Of a DNA stretch of 64,000 bases, positions 17,088 through 24,043 are shown one piece after another. A program made the translations under genes and the position numbers. Position 1 is the stretch's first letter. Every line of letters begins with the position of its first letter. The stretch is from JAFGCL01 sp964423835 (lineage in GTDB: Bacteria > Chloroflexota > Dehalococcoidia > UBA2247 > RBG-13-53-26). The notes under the pieces were generated by a model, which ran no database searches, had not been told where the DNA came from, and saw nothing but the letters and a program-made list of their open reading frames with translations. The DNA is taken from assembly GCA_964423835.1 (NCBI GenBank), contig CAYRGJ010000011.1:1-64000 (forward strand), in the 5' to 3' direction.

Positions 17088-17738
17088 TCATAGCGAAAGC
17101 ACCTTGACCTGTTGGCCAACATGACACTCGATAGCTCGTCTGAATAGTCGCTGTTTGTCGTTGGACTCATTGAGATGCAGCAGCCACATCTCTCTTAACT
17201 GACTGATATCATGGGACTTAAGGAAGTTCAGCACGGGGTTAGCTGCGAGTATGTCGTTGCTATCCTGGCTCTCGATCATCAAATGAGTAATGCGATCAAA
17301 GCGATGGATACAATAAGGGCTGTTACTCATATACACCAGCCGATCATCACCGACGTCGCAGACAAAGCCCAGGGCGCCGGCGATGTCATGCAGGAGGGCA
17401 AAGGGCTTCACCGTCCATGTGCCGATCGCGTACCTGTTGCCAGGAAAGACGGGGTACTGGTAATAGGGACTCATATCGCCGGGGTCTGCCACGATCGCGC
17501 TGAAGGTCTCATTTGAGGCGTACACCTTGACACCAGCAGTCACGATCTCGGCAGCCGCTTCACAGTGGTCGCCGTGGCTATGGGAGATCAGGCACGCCTC
17601 GACATAGCTCAGGCCGTAGCCCAGGCGCTTGTGGATCTCCCGCACCGGCAGGCCGCACTCAATGAGTAGCTGCGTCTTGCCGTCCGAGACGTGGTAGCAG
17701 TTCCCGCTACTGCCGGATGCTAGACTCTTGATCTGCAT
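17088..17738 (-). CDS. WalJ/YycJ-like metallo-beta-lactamase-fold protein
   Basis: Starting at ATG 17738 (just after the TAG of the upstream gene) gives 216 residues beginning MQIKSLASGSSGNC, the conserved opening of the WalJ/YycJ branch of MBL-fold hydrolases. The metal motif HSHGDH, a later HDIAG and the LHLNESND segment are all present, so the active site looks intact. Bacterial YycJ proteins act as DNA exonucleases; in a provirus a role in DNA processing or repair is inferred. Confidence 0.75.
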   Translation of the reverse strand: MQIKSLASGSSGNCYHVSDGKTQLLIECGLPVREIHKRLGYGLSYVEACLISHSHGDHCEAAAEIVTAGVKVYASNETFSAIVADPGDMSPYYQYPVFPGNRYAIGTWTVKPFALLHDIAGALGFVCDVGDDRLVYMSNSPYCIHRFDRITHLMIESQDSNDILAANPVLNFLKSHDISQLREMWLLHLNESNDKQRLFRRAIECHVGQQVKVLSL

Positions 17739-17739
17739 T

Positions 17740-18120
17740 CTATTTGGCCTTAAAGGGACAGTCCGTGTCATTGCATCGTGAGCCAACCCGAAAGACAACG
17801 GGTAGCCAATGCGGTGCCTTGTAGCTATTTTTTGGCTCTCGTCTCACTATGGGGATACAAGGTACAGAGCCATCAATCATGTAGATGAGGGGCGGAACAA
17901 TATGTGGATGAAGGATTTTGCGTTCTAACGCTGCACCTATCGCTAAGGCCAAACTCTCTGACACTCCGCCCCAAAGGACAATGTTACGAGCTTCGCCGTC
18001 CCAATAGAGGGTGAAATTACCTTTCGCCTGATCGCCATATCGTCGCATCAATTCGGCAAAGCTAACATAGTCATGGCTGAGCGTGTAGGTGTATATGTCC
18101 TCAACAGTTGGTATTCTCAT
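17740..18120 (-). CDS. Uncharacterised provirus protein
   Basis: ATG at 18120 gives a 126-residue mixed alpha/beta protein (MRIPTVEDIYTYTLSHDYVS...) with a helical Ala-rich centre (SLALAIGAALERK) and two Cys close to the C-terminus (RCNDTDCPF). It overlaps the preceding gene by 20 nt and the following one starts 2 nt after its stop. No family recognised. Confidence 0.5.
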   Translation of the reverse strand: MRIPTVEDIYTYTLSHDYVSFAELMRRYGDQAKGNFTLYWDGEARNIVLWGGVSESLALAIGAALERKILHPHIVPPLIYMIDGSVPCIPIVRREPKNSYKAPHWLPVVFRVGSRCNDTDCPFKAK

Positions 18121-18463
18121 CAACCTCACCAAAACACAGTTGACCCGTCCTCTTGTACTCTCGCAGTATCCGGGCATGGTTCGATGGGATTCGCGCTTGA
18201 GTAGTGCCTACAACCGCGATCTGGCCTGCCTTCAACCACTCCCTCACCTTGCTGCCGATCACGGCACCCCAGGCGTTAGGGTGGTGCGGAGGCCCGATAA
18301 CAGGCTCAATGGCAGCTCGCACATCCTCGCCGGTGAAAGTGAGGCCAGCGACAAGGGACTCAAACCACTTGTCTATTGCAGCTCTGGCTCTGTCCTTCCA
18401 TTCGCCAGAGTGCTCACTGACAAGGGCCATGCCCTCATCGCGGAGAAGCTGCCCGGTGCTCAA
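18101..18463 (-). CDS. Phage-type winged-helix-like protein
   Basis: A 120-residue protein (TTG start) whose layout, a Ser/Thr-Gly N-terminus, a helical block, FTGEDVR, then PPHHPNAWGAVIG and a basic tail ending near PSNHARIL, recurs in small proteins from replication modules of many tailed-phage genomes. I know these only as hypothetical, probably DNA-binding proteins. It belongs to the same overlapping gene string as its neighbours. Confidence 0.55.
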   Translation of the reverse strand: MSTGQLLRDEGMALVSEHSGEWKDRARAAIDKWFESLVAGLTFTGEDVRAAIEPVIGPPHHPNAWGAVIGSKVREWLKAGQIAVVGTTQARIPSNHARILREYKRTGQLCFGEVDENTNC

Positions 18464-18464
18464 C

Positions 18465-18782
18465 TCAGTTCGGCCCTCTCATTGGTGGCAGGCCGGGGAA
18501 GTCTCGCCCAGGGATGATGAGCGATGGAGCTGTGCTCCGCGGCCCTTTCGCGGCAACGTCCGTCAAGTCGTTGTGCATGAGGTCAAACATGCAGCGATAG
18601 CCGACTCGGTGCTCTGGCTCGCCCCCAGGCACGTCCTTTTGCTCGATGGCAGCCGGCATGAAGAATCGGCATTTGCGCTTGATACACGGTTTGCCTACCA
18701 TGGGGCAATCAAGGGACTGTCGCCGATTCATCCACTCAGCGACTTCCTTCTGGCCCATTTGCTTGATCTCTTCTTGATCCAA
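18465..18782 (-). CDS. Small Cys-rich provirus protein
   Basis: A 105-residue product (TTG start; ATG at 18758 is an alternative) with four Cys in CPMVGKPCIKRKC and a later C, which could bind zinc or an Fe-S cluster. Helical acidic N-terminus, flexible Pro/Gly C-terminus. Two nucleotides separate it from the next gene. Function unknown. Confidence 0.5.
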   Translation of the reverse strand: MDQEEIKQMGQKEVAEWMNRRQSLDCPMVGKPCIKRKCRFFMPAAIEQKDVPGGEPEHRVGYRCMFDLMHNDLTDVAAKGPRSTAPSLIIPGRDFPGLPPMRGPN

Positions 18783-18793
18783 GTCACACCCCC

Positions 18794-19303
18794 TTATCGT
18801 CTATCCTTTGGCTCAACGTAATCGAGCTGTAGCAGGTCGAATATCTGCTGCTCAGTCGTGGGGATAAGCCGCTTGCCGGTGTCCAGATCCTCGATGCCGG
18901 TGCCATCCGCGTGCAGCTTCAGGCCGAGGTACTTCGCTCTGGAGCACATTCTGATGTTGTGGCCGGCGCTGCCGGTGCGGATTACTACGAGGGTCCACCA
19001 GCTATCCGGTGTCGCAAAGTAGAGGTCAACCGGAATGCCGGCATACTTGCCGGTTATCATTGCCCACTTGCCCTTGCCGGCTTGCCATGCTTCGCCGAGG
19101 TCGCGCTGGAGGGCGAAGAGCCTCATTTCGTCGTACTCCCCAGGAAGAGGCTGCAGGACGATATCGATGTCATGGACGGTCTCACATTGGCGGCGGAGGG
19201 AGCCGACTATCATAATCTGCGCGCAGTGCGGCTCCAGCTTCTGCCGGATCTCGTTGGCTGCCATGAAAGCTACGCGCCACTCAAACGTCTCTTGCTTTGC
19301 CAT
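18794..19303 (-). CDS. Pol X-like nucleotidyltransferase
   Basis: A 169-residue protein. VGSLRR followed by DIDIV (about residues 33-49) is the GS-x-R and Asp-x-Asp signature of the nucleotidyltransferase fold; PVDLYFA (about 91-97) supplies the third Asp. The segment TGSAGHNIRMCSRAKYLG matches the end of the palm of DNA polymerase beta/X enzymes. It is much shorter than a complete Pol X, lacking the 8-kDa and HhH parts. A minimal repair or end-processing transferase is likely; toxin-type activity cannot be excluded. Confidence 0.75.
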   Translation of the reverse strand: MAKQETFEWRVAFMAANEIRQKLEPHCAQIMIVGSLRRQCETVHDIDIVLQPLPGEYDEMRLFALQRDLGEAWQAGKGKWAMITGKYAGIPVDLYFATPDSWWTLVVIRTGSAGHNIRMCSRAKYLGLKLHADGTGIEDLDTGKRLIPTTEQQIFDLLQLDYVEPKDRR

Positions 19304-19349
19304 CACTTACTCCCTTCAGGCGCCGGCGGGTCAGGATGAAAGTAGTACG

Positions 19350-19607
19350 TCAGGGTGTTGTTGCCCTTTCGATCTCCCTGCCCGCCGGCATGTTTCCCTC
19401 TACCAGTTTGGCCCCGGCGCCGGATCGTGGGCCCGGGACCGGCGGCTCGCCCAGGGTCTTTTCTGTCGTGCCCTCGCTGTGTCGAGCCGGTGGGCCTGCC
19501 TCGGCCAAGGGTCCCTCGATCATTGGCGTCTTGGTGGCCTCCGCCTCGATGCGTTGGGCAACTTGGTCAACTACTGATATCGGGGTTGCCTGTTTGCTCA
19601 TCGTCAT
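19350..19607 (-). CDS. Disordered 85-residue provirus protein
   Basis: The ATG at 19607 overlaps the upstream TGA (ATGA) and has GGAGGGAGG upstream. The product has a short helix near the N-terminus (VVDQVAQRIEAEA), and the rest is Pro/Gly/Glu-rich and probably unstructured. No domain recognised. Small unstructured proteins in this position may be inhibitors of host functions, but nothing here proves it. Confidence 0.5.
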   Translation of the reverse strand: MTMSKQATPISVVDQVAQRIEAEATKTPMIEGPLAEAGPPARHSEGTTEKTLGEPPVPGPRSGAGAKLVEGNMPAGREIERATTP

Positions 19608-19795
19608 GGTTCATTCCTCCCTCCAACTTGTGGTCCGGTTGTCAATACAGTATTCGAGTACTGATTTTCCCAATTCGGAAAGTGCTGGACGCACCGCTTA
19701 CACCGGCGGCGTATTCGTTTGGCATTCGCTGTAGGCTCCCATTCCCCCCAGGAATGCTTGAAGAAACAGAGCACTTGGCTTAGACAAATCGGCAC
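19604..19795 (-). CDS. KHSWGEW-type mini zinc protein, copy 1
   Basis: A GTG at 19795 with GGAGG upstream opens a 63-residue frame. Its core FKHSWGEWEPT...RIRRRCKRC is shared with the 41-residue product of 21,500-21,625, so the two are paralogues within the provirus. Two Cys form a C-x2-C pair, with a third Cys earlier. The shared residues suggest a compact metal-binding fold. Unknown function; the extended C-terminus is unique to this copy. Confidence 0.6.
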   Translation of the reverse strand: MPICLSQVLCFFKHSWGEWEPTANAKRIRRRCKRCVQHFPNWENQYSNTVLTTGPQVGGRNEP

Positions 19796-19816
19796 TGTTG
19801 ACCTCCTTCTGCTGCT

Positions 19817-20689
19817 TCATTCGCTCTTGCTGGCGGCATCCCCCGCCACTTGGATACCGCCAGATGGAGCAAGAGAACAGGGGAGAGTTTGCCCCTGTTC
19901 CCATAGAGGCAACTGCGCTCGGAAACGGCCTATGACCTTGCCGAGCCACTTGTGGTCTGACATCGCCGGCTTTCCTAGCTCGCGCTCCAGGTCGACGATC
20001 CGGCCGTAGATCCCTGGAAAGACATGATCGACGCGCCGGATGATCGACTCTTGATAGAACGGGCACCAGTAGCAGCCGGACACGCCGGTTTGCTTGTAGA
20101 GAGGCGATTCGAGCTTGATATCCTTCGTTGACAGGAACTGGAGCACGTTTGAGTCCGTCCAGTTCAGAATCGGATGCACCATGAAGCTGCCGGCGTGCTC
20201 GGGGTCCGGCGTGATGGTGCCGTTAGCCTTATACATGAGTTGGCGTCGCGTGCTTTCCAGCCGGCGCACGCCTGTCATTTTGTAGAGGACGGCCTTGCCG
20301 AATAGCTGGCGGAGCTTCGCCCTAGCCGGTCGAAACTTCAAACGCCCGGAACACCAAGGATCCTGAAAGGTCGGGAAGTAGCCTAAGCGCCGTACCAGGG
20401 AGAAAAAGTCGTGATGTCCCTCAAGCTGCAGGTATTCGTGTGGCGTAGAAACGATAGGCTCAAATCCGAATGAGCGCGACGTCTTGACGGCATGATCGGT
20501 GCATCCTGGCAGGTCGATCTCTGTTGTTGAGTACATCGTGCGGATATCGTCGGTCTGCTCCATCATGAGCAGCAGCACCGTCGTCGAGTCTTTGCCGCCT
20601 GAAAAGTTGCAGATCAGAGGGGCATCGCCCTTTTGCTGGAGCACACCCCGAATGATCGCCCGACTTTCCTCCATCTTGCGCTCCAACAC
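19817..20689 (-). CDS. PP-loop ATPase, PAPS-reductase/DndC-like
   Basis: A 290-residue protein. FSGGKDST at about residues 29-36 is the PP-loop that adenylates or binds PAPS/ATP. A Cys in DPWCSGRLK and a C-terminal CYWCPF pair could hold a cluster or zinc. Phage enzymes of this superfamily are linked to sulphur assimilation, tRNA or DNA sulphur chemistry, or base modification; the substrate cannot be read from sequence. GTG at 20689 is the likely start, directly after the upstream stop. Its 3' end overlaps a hairpin that recurs at 21,879-21,934. Confidence 0.75.
   Translation of the reverse strand: MLERKMEESRAIIRGVLQQKGDAPLICNFSGGKDSTTVLLLMMEQTDDIRTMYSTTEIDLPGCTDHAVKTSRSFGFEPIVSTPHEYLQLEGHHDFFSLVRRLGYFPTFQDPWCSGRLKFRPARAKLRQLFGKAVLYKMTGVRRLESTRRQLMYKANGTITPDPEHAGSFMVHPILNWTDSNVLQFLSTKDIKLESPLYKQTGVSGCYWCPFYQESIIRRVDHVFPGIYGRIVDLERELGKPAMSDHKWLGKVIGRFRAQLPLWEQGQTLPCSLAPSGGIQVAGDAASKSE
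19824..19875. repeat. Hairpin repeat, copy 1 (inside the end of the PP-loop gene)
   Basis: The arms CTCTTGCTGGCG (19,824-19,835) and CGCCA...GCAAGAG (19,858-19,875) form an interrupted stem. The first 20 bases are identical to those of the second copy at 21,879. Here the repeat encodes the last residues of the PP-loop protein (GDAASK). Confidence 0.6.
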
Positions 20690-20839
20690 TTAGGGAATCC
20701 TGAACTCCGGTCGCCGCTTTCCAAGTGGCGTGTCAAACGGACACATCGGCTTGCCTTGGACAAGGTAAACGGCTTTGGCTTTGCATCTGACATTCCCACG
20801 TCTGAATGAGCAGAGAGTTGGTCTGCCTCTTCTACCCAT
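20690..20839 (-). CDS. 49-residue basic Cys-containing protein
   Basis: ATG at 20839 with AAGGAG upstream; the frame ends immediately before the PP-loop gene. The product is strongly basic (MGRRGRPTLCSFRRG...) with C-x8-C spacing and a third Cys (MCPFD), a probable zinc-binding mini-protein coupled to the PP-loop enzyme. Confidence 0.55.
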   Translation of the reverse strand: MGRRGRPTLCSFRRGNVRCKAKAVYLVQGKPMCPFDTPLGKRRPEFRIP

Positions 20840-20922
20840 GGCTCTTGACTCCTTCTTTTTGCGGTGTGGCCGGGCGACTTCCAATCAGCCCAACCGTGAC
20901 CCGGCCCACCGCTATGATCGGC

Positions 20923-21360
20923 TCACGTCCTCGGTGAGCCTGCTTTCCCGATCAGCCCGTTCGTCTCAGGTACGGTGAACAACTTGAGAGCACCGGGGCA
21001 AGGGATAGGCTCGTCGTAGGCTTCTGGATTGGCCAAGACAAAGCCGTAGGGTCCGCTAAACCACGGACTGTCGCTGTGCGTCACGCAATCGACGATATCG
21101 ACCTCACCGACAAGCCCGCCTGGGCAATCGTCGGCGAGCACCCTCGACAACTCGGCAAACTTGGTGCCCACGAGATCGCCGAGGCCAAGCTCGTGCCTGT
21201 GTGCCATCATCCAGCGAAAGCCGGCGATGTCCTTGCTTTTCGCCCGGTGTATGCAGATACGCCCCCGGTAGCGTGTTGGCCATCTGCGATTCTCCACGTC
21301 CTTGAATGGTGTATGGAGAATGACCCAATCCCACGGTCGGCTGGCGCTCAGAGCTAACAT
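20923..21360 (-). CDS. ASCH-domain protein
   Basis: A 145-residue protein. The start (MLALSASRPWDWVIL), the KDVENRRWPTRYRGRICIHRA segment and the later VGEVDIVDC are characteristic of ASCH domains, a PUA-related RNA-binding fold often carried by phages. The Trp and Lys/Arg positions used for nucleotide binding are present. The ATG overlaps the upstream TGA (TGATG). It may bind RNA or modified nucleotides; ASCH proteins next to modification enzymes are common. Confidence 0.75.
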   Translation of the reverse strand: MLALSASRPWDWVILHTPFKDVENRRWPTRYRGRICIHRAKSKDIAGFRWMMAHRHELGLGDLVGTKFAELSRVLADDCPGGLVGEVDIVDCVTHSDSPWFSGPYGFVLANPEAYDEPIPCPGALKLFTVPETNGLIGKAGSPRT

Positions 21361-21503
21361 CACTCTGCCTCCAGCCTGATCTGCCTATCGAGACGCCTTG
21401 CCCTGAGAGTTGCCAGAGCCTTGTCTATGGCCGCCTTCAGTTGTTCAGCGGCGTGTGGATCTTGGGGCCGCAAGGTGATCTCTATCCGTGTCGGCTCTGT
21501 CAC
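21360..21503 (-). CDS. 47-residue helical protein
   Basis: A GTG at 21503 overlaps the upstream TGA (GTGA), and its own TGA overlaps the ASCH start. The product is mostly one amphipathic helix (AAEQLKAAIDKALATLRARRLDRQ), suggesting a dimeric or partner-binding peptide. The two overlaps support it as real. Confidence 0.55.
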   Translation of the reverse strand: MTEPTRIEITLRPQDPHAAEQLKAAIDKALATLRARRLDRQIRLEAE

Positions 21504-21625
21504 GCTACCCACTTCCATTCGTCACAGTGGCATCGCTTGCATTGCCGCCGTATGCGCTCGGCCCTCTCCGTGGGTTGCCATTCCCCCCAGGAGTGCTTGA
21601 TAAGACACAGTAATTTGCGGATCAT
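21500..21625 (-). CDS. KHSWGEW-type mini zinc protein, copy 2
   Basis: ATG at 21625 overlaps the upstream TGA (ATGA) and follows GGGAG. The 41-residue product MIRKLLCLIKHSWGEW... shares the core and the C-x2-C pair with copy 1 at 19,604-19,795 but lacks its C-terminal extension. It ends with WKWVA overlapping the next GTG. Confidence 0.6.
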   Translation of the reverse strand: MIRKLLCLIKHSWGEWQPTERAERIRRQCKRCHCDEWKWVA

Positions 21626-21840
21626 TGACTTGCTCCCTTCCGGCGATCGGTGAGCGAGCCGATCAGGGTACGGCGACATAAGCGAACTGTGGCTCGTGTG
21701 GCTCCGATGGTCGGCTCGCCGAAGAAGGGGCACCAGTCGCCGCAGTAGTTGCGCTCCGGGCCGTCCGGGCAAATCTGCGTCTTGTAGCTGCCCGCCCTGA
21801 GAATCTGGAGGTATCCGTCTGACGTGATCTCGATTACCAC
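21622..21840 (-). CDS. Small Cys-rich protein resembling the PP-loop enzyme tail
   Basis: A 72-residue product (GTG start) with CPDGPERNYCGDWCPFF. The CGDWCPFF part is similar to the CYWCPFY region near the C-terminus of the PP-loop protein at 19,817-20,689. It lies in a block that repeats the hairpin and KHSWGEW gene found after that enzyme, so it may descend from a truncated copy of it. Metal binding is likely, function unknown. Confidence 0.5.
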   Translation of the reverse strand: MVIEITSDGYLQILRAGSYKTQICPDGPERNYCGDWCPFFGEPTIGATRATVRLCRRTLIGSLTDRRKGASQ

Positions 21841-21878
21841 TCTCTACCCCTTTCCAGGCTGGAGTCTCCAATCCTTGC

Positions 21879-21934
21879 CTCTTGCTGGCGGCATCCCCTC
21901 CCACCACTCAGATGTCGCCAGCGGGAGTCAAGAG
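21879..21934. repeat. Hairpin repeat, copy 2 (intergenic)
   Basis: CTCTTGCTGGCG (21,879-21,890) pairs with CGCCAG and CAAGAG (21,916-21,934). The first 20 bases match copy 1 exactly. In the frame corresponding to the PP-loop protein it would also read GDAASK, suggesting a duplicated gene end now left as a non-coding hairpin after the 192-residue gene. Confidence 0.55.
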
Positions 21935-21952
21935 AGCCGCTAGGCCGGCTCT

Positions 21953-22531
21953 CTAGGCGTGATCCGCGTCACCGTCCTTGATGGGCACCGGCGTAATGCC
22001 GCGCTTGGCCAGATCCTCGCGCTTCTCGTCCGTCAGTTCGGACTCCCACACCGGCATCTCGATGCGCTGCGGCACGAAGGCCGCGAATATGGCCAGTTGG
22101 GGCTTGTCGTCCTGGTCAAACATCGCTTTCCGGTGGCAGAGGTAAACCCACGTCTCGCCCACCTTGAGCTTCTTGGGAATGGCAGGGATGCGCTTGCTGA
22201 CTCCAAGCTCCAGCGCCTCGGCCATGAATGCCGCCGGCGTCTTGTAGCTCTGCTCGCCCACACCGAGCAGATAGGCGACCTCATCGTGTGGCGTGCAGAC
22301 TCGGCAAAGCTCCCTGTCAGAGTCTGACTCGGTGCAGTAGGTATGGTTACCAAAGAGCTTCAGGGGATTGATCTCTGCCGGCGACCGTGGGAACTTCACG
22401 CCCAGGCCGCAGGCCGGACAATGCTCAACGGGGAAGGGCAGCCGGTCACAGGCGCGCCATAGGCCGCCCGCGACCAAGTAGATACCGCCCACCTTGCGAT
22501 AGCCGCATCCTCGCTTTGCTTCACAGGCCAT
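21953..22531 (-). CDS. Cys-rich zinc-ribbon protein of 192 residues
   Basis: ATG at 22531 overlaps the upstream TAA (TAATG). The N-terminal part has several Cys (ACEAKRGCGYR, HCPACG, LCRVC), enough for two zinc sites; the rest is a mixed alpha/beta region (TWVYLCHRKAMFDQDDKP) of the sort seen in single-stranded DNA or regulatory phage proteins. No family recognised with confidence. Confidence 0.6.
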   Translation of the reverse strand: MACEAKRGCGYRKVGGIYLVAGGLWRACDRLPFPVEHCPACGLGVKFPRSPAEINPLKLFGNHTYCTESDSDRELCRVCTPHDEVAYLLGVGEQSYKTPAAFMAEALELGVSKRIPAIPKKLKVGETWVYLCHRKAMFDQDDKPQLAIFAAFVPQRIEMPVWESELTDEKREDLAKRGITPVPIKDGDADHA

Positions 22532-22722
22532 TACGACACCGCCTCGTCCGTAGTCAGACACTCGACCTTCTTGACGGTGCGGCTGGAGAATGCGCCCCGG
22601 CGGGCGTTGTGCATGGCGACTCTCTTGGCCTCGGTCTCGTCCGTGGCGTCGACTAGGATGGCGCTGTCGTCCTTGAACCAAACCCTGTAGCACTTGAGGA
22701 TGGTGGCTGTTTTGTTCGACAT
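22531..22722 (-). CDS. Small alpha/beta provirus protein
   Basis: A 63-residue product starting ATG 22722 after AAAGGAG. Strand-helix-strand pattern (CYRVWFKDDSAILVDA then TEAKRVAMHNARR) as in very small phage proteins that bind host enzymes. Its stop overlaps the next start. Unknown function. Confidence 0.5.
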   Translation of the reverse strand: MSNKTATILKCYRVWFKDDSAILVDATDETEAKRVAMHNARRGAFSSRTVKKVECLTTDEAVS

Positions 22723-22768
22723 CTTCGCTCCTTTCCTATTTCTGGCCCTCTGCCGGGGCCTTGTGCTC

Positions 22769-22957
22769 TTACTCCGGTTGACGCGGCCTGCCTAAGACGA
22801 AAGGGCCTGGGTGGCCGTGTGCCTCAAACTCCTTCTCTTCTCTCGCCCAGGCCCTTTCTGCTGCCTCTTCTCGTGTCGGTCTGCCGCGGTGCCGGCTGCC
22901 AGGCCGCGGAGGCATTCGACAGATGGTCGACAGACACTCCCTACTCCTGCCCTTCAT
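22769..22957 (-). CDS. 62-residue basic/Pro-rich early protein
   Basis: ATG at 22957 overlaps the TGA of the ribbon-helix-helix gene (ATGA). The product has an Arg-rich N-terminus, an RPTREEAAERAWAREE helix and a Pro/Gly tail. Two Cys only. Probably an early regulatory peptide; no family recognised. Confidence 0.45.
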   Translation of the reverse strand: MKGRSRECLSTICRMPPRPGSRHRGRPTREEAAERAWAREEKEFEAHGHPGPFVLGRPRQPE

Positions 22958-23184
22958 GCCAACGTTTCCTGTGCTAGCTTCTTGAGAGGGGCATGGAGCC
23001 GGCGATAGAAGTTCCACGCATCCCTCAACAGTTCGCTCTTGGGCGTGTTCTTCTCTAGGGACATCAGTGTTAAAGCATCGGCTTCATCTTTGGACAATAT
23101 CGTTGATGCAGGGTGTGCCCCTCCGGGTAAGCCTCTTCTCGGCATTCGACCTCCCATTAACACATTGTGGCTAATACCGAGCAT
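22954..23184 (-). CDS. Ribbon-helix-helix/CopG-like regulator, first early gene
   Basis: The stretch from ASTILSKDEADALTLM to LLRDAWNFYRR fits the strand-helix-helix unit of CopG/Arc repressors. It is the first minus-strand gene, divergent from the CI-like repressor, the place where Cro-type or Arc-type regulators sit. The start is uncertain: ATG at 23184, 23157 or 23145 are possible; no strong ribosome site decides it. Confidence 0.55.
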   Translation of the reverse strand: MLGISHNVLMGGRMPRRGLPGGAHPASTILSKDEADALTLMSLEKNTPKSELLRDAWNFYRRLHAPLKKLAQETLA

Positions 23185-23223
23185 ATTACGGATGATATCT
23201 CCTGTCAATAGGTACTAGCGCAG

Positions 23224-23240
23224 TTATACATCATGTGTAA
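23224..23240. promoter_or_regulatory. Operator-like 17-bp palindrome in the divergent control region
   Basis: TTATACATCATGTGTAA is a palindrome around a central C with one mismatched pair. It lies between the repressor promoter and the first early gene, where a CI/Cro-type protein would act. Confidence 0.5.
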
Positions 23241-23277
23241 TATATCCTAGGTTATCCATGACACTCACGCAGGAGCA

Positions 23278-23306
23278 TTGACAAAACCTAACATGTTTGA
23301 TAGGAT
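23278..23306 (+). promoter_or_regulatory. Sigma-70 promoter for the repressor
   Basis: TTGACA (23,278-23,283), 17-bp spacer, TAGGAT (23,301-23,306). Expected start point is about 23,313, 40 nt before the repressor ATG. Confidence 0.65.
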
Positions 23307-23353
23307 TGTCCATTCAGAGGGGCAGCGGAATACTAGGGGGAGGTGCGGAGGAA

Positions 23354-23758
23354 ATGGGCAGGCGGCGAGATTATCCGATCCTAAGAGATGGCACGCCACG
23401 CATGGCCAAGATTGGCCAGCGGTTGAAGCAGGATCTGCAGGAGAGCGGGGTCCAGTACACCGCGCTAGGGCGCATCAGTGGTGTCGACCCTCAACTCATT
23501 GGCAGGCTTTGTCGCAATCCTCAGACGGTACCTGATCTAAAGTCCCTGGCGGCGATTGCCAAGGCCAGGGAACGTAGCATCGACTGGTATGTGTGGGAGC
23601 ATCCGACTGAGCTATCTGTCGTCTGTTCCTTTCTCGCTTTCAGTTGGCACAAGCTGCTGCCGGAAGAGAGGGAAACAGTCCTCAACGTTGTGAAGCTGAC
23701 AGAGAGTGCCTTGGCTCAGCGCTCCATGTCTCAGAAATATAAGACTCCCAAAGGATAG
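23354..23758 (+). CDS. CI-like HTH repressor
   Basis: The only plus-strand provirus gene; ATG at 23354 follows GGAGGAA (134 residues). Residues about 18-60 (IGQRLKQDLQESGVQYTALG...QLIGRLCR) form an XRE-type helix-turn-helix. The remainder is helical and short, with no LexA/CI peptidase motif, so induction must not rely on self-cleavage. Divergent from the early operon, with an operator-like palindrome between them, so it is probably the lysogeny regulator. Confidence 0.75.
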   Translation: MGRRRDYPILRDGTPRMAKIGQRLKQDLQESGVQYTALGRISGVDPQLIGRLCRNPQTVPDLKSLAAIAKARERSIDWYVWEHPTELSVVCSFLAFSWHKLLPEERETVLNVVKLTESALAQRSMSQKYKTPKG

Positions 23759-23811
23759 CTGGAGTCCGAAGTAGGAGGAAGTAGGCGCTTCTGGTTTTTC
23801 ACGCTTCCCCC

Positions 23812-23855
23812 TCTCAAGGAGGAGATCGGGGGTTCGAATCCCCCATGCGCTACCA
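23812..23855 (+). other. tRNA 3' fragment forming the provirus attachment site
   Basis: A complete T-arm (GGGGG TTCGAAT CCCCC), acceptor 3' half and encoded CCA are present, preceded by an anticodon-loop-like CTCTCAA (anticodon CTC, possibly Glu). The 5' half (acceptor strand, D-arm) is missing upstream, so this is not an intact tRNA. It marks the provirus-chromosome junction; the intact gene should be at the other end, beyond base 1. Confidence 0.8.
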
Positions 23856-24043
23856 AACCCCCTTCTTAGCCCATTTCTGAGCGTCAAACCGGGCTGCCCT
23901 GGCCCGCCAGGACGGATTCTCCCCCAGACGCCTTTTCCGGGGTCTTCCCGGCCATCGGATAAGTACACTGCGGCACGCTCAATAGGTATGAATGACAATT
24001 CCCCGAGCAGGCGCCGGCCGGGATATTGAGGATAGGCGAAGAA

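Larger units (their letters stand above)
1..23855. mobile_element. Right part of an integrated provirus, cut by the window start
   Basis: A block of about 38 genes, all on the minus strand except one repressor, ends on the right in a tRNA 3' fragment (23,812-23,855). Beyond that the base composition becomes clearly more GC-rich and the genes become ordinary bacterial ones. Genes overlap by ATGA, GTGA or TAATG and many products are small Cys-rich proteins, which is typical of viral genomes. Replication, polyvalent and structural modules are present. No integrase, terminase, portal or tail gene is seen, so the other end must lie before base 1. Virus-type assignment is inferred; provirus status is well supported. 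Confidence 0.85.

Noticed and set aside
23779..23855. Intact tRNA gene at the provirus edge
   Set aside because: T-arm, acceptor 3' half and CCA are present, but the D-arm and matching 5' acceptor strand are missing; it is a 3' fragment.
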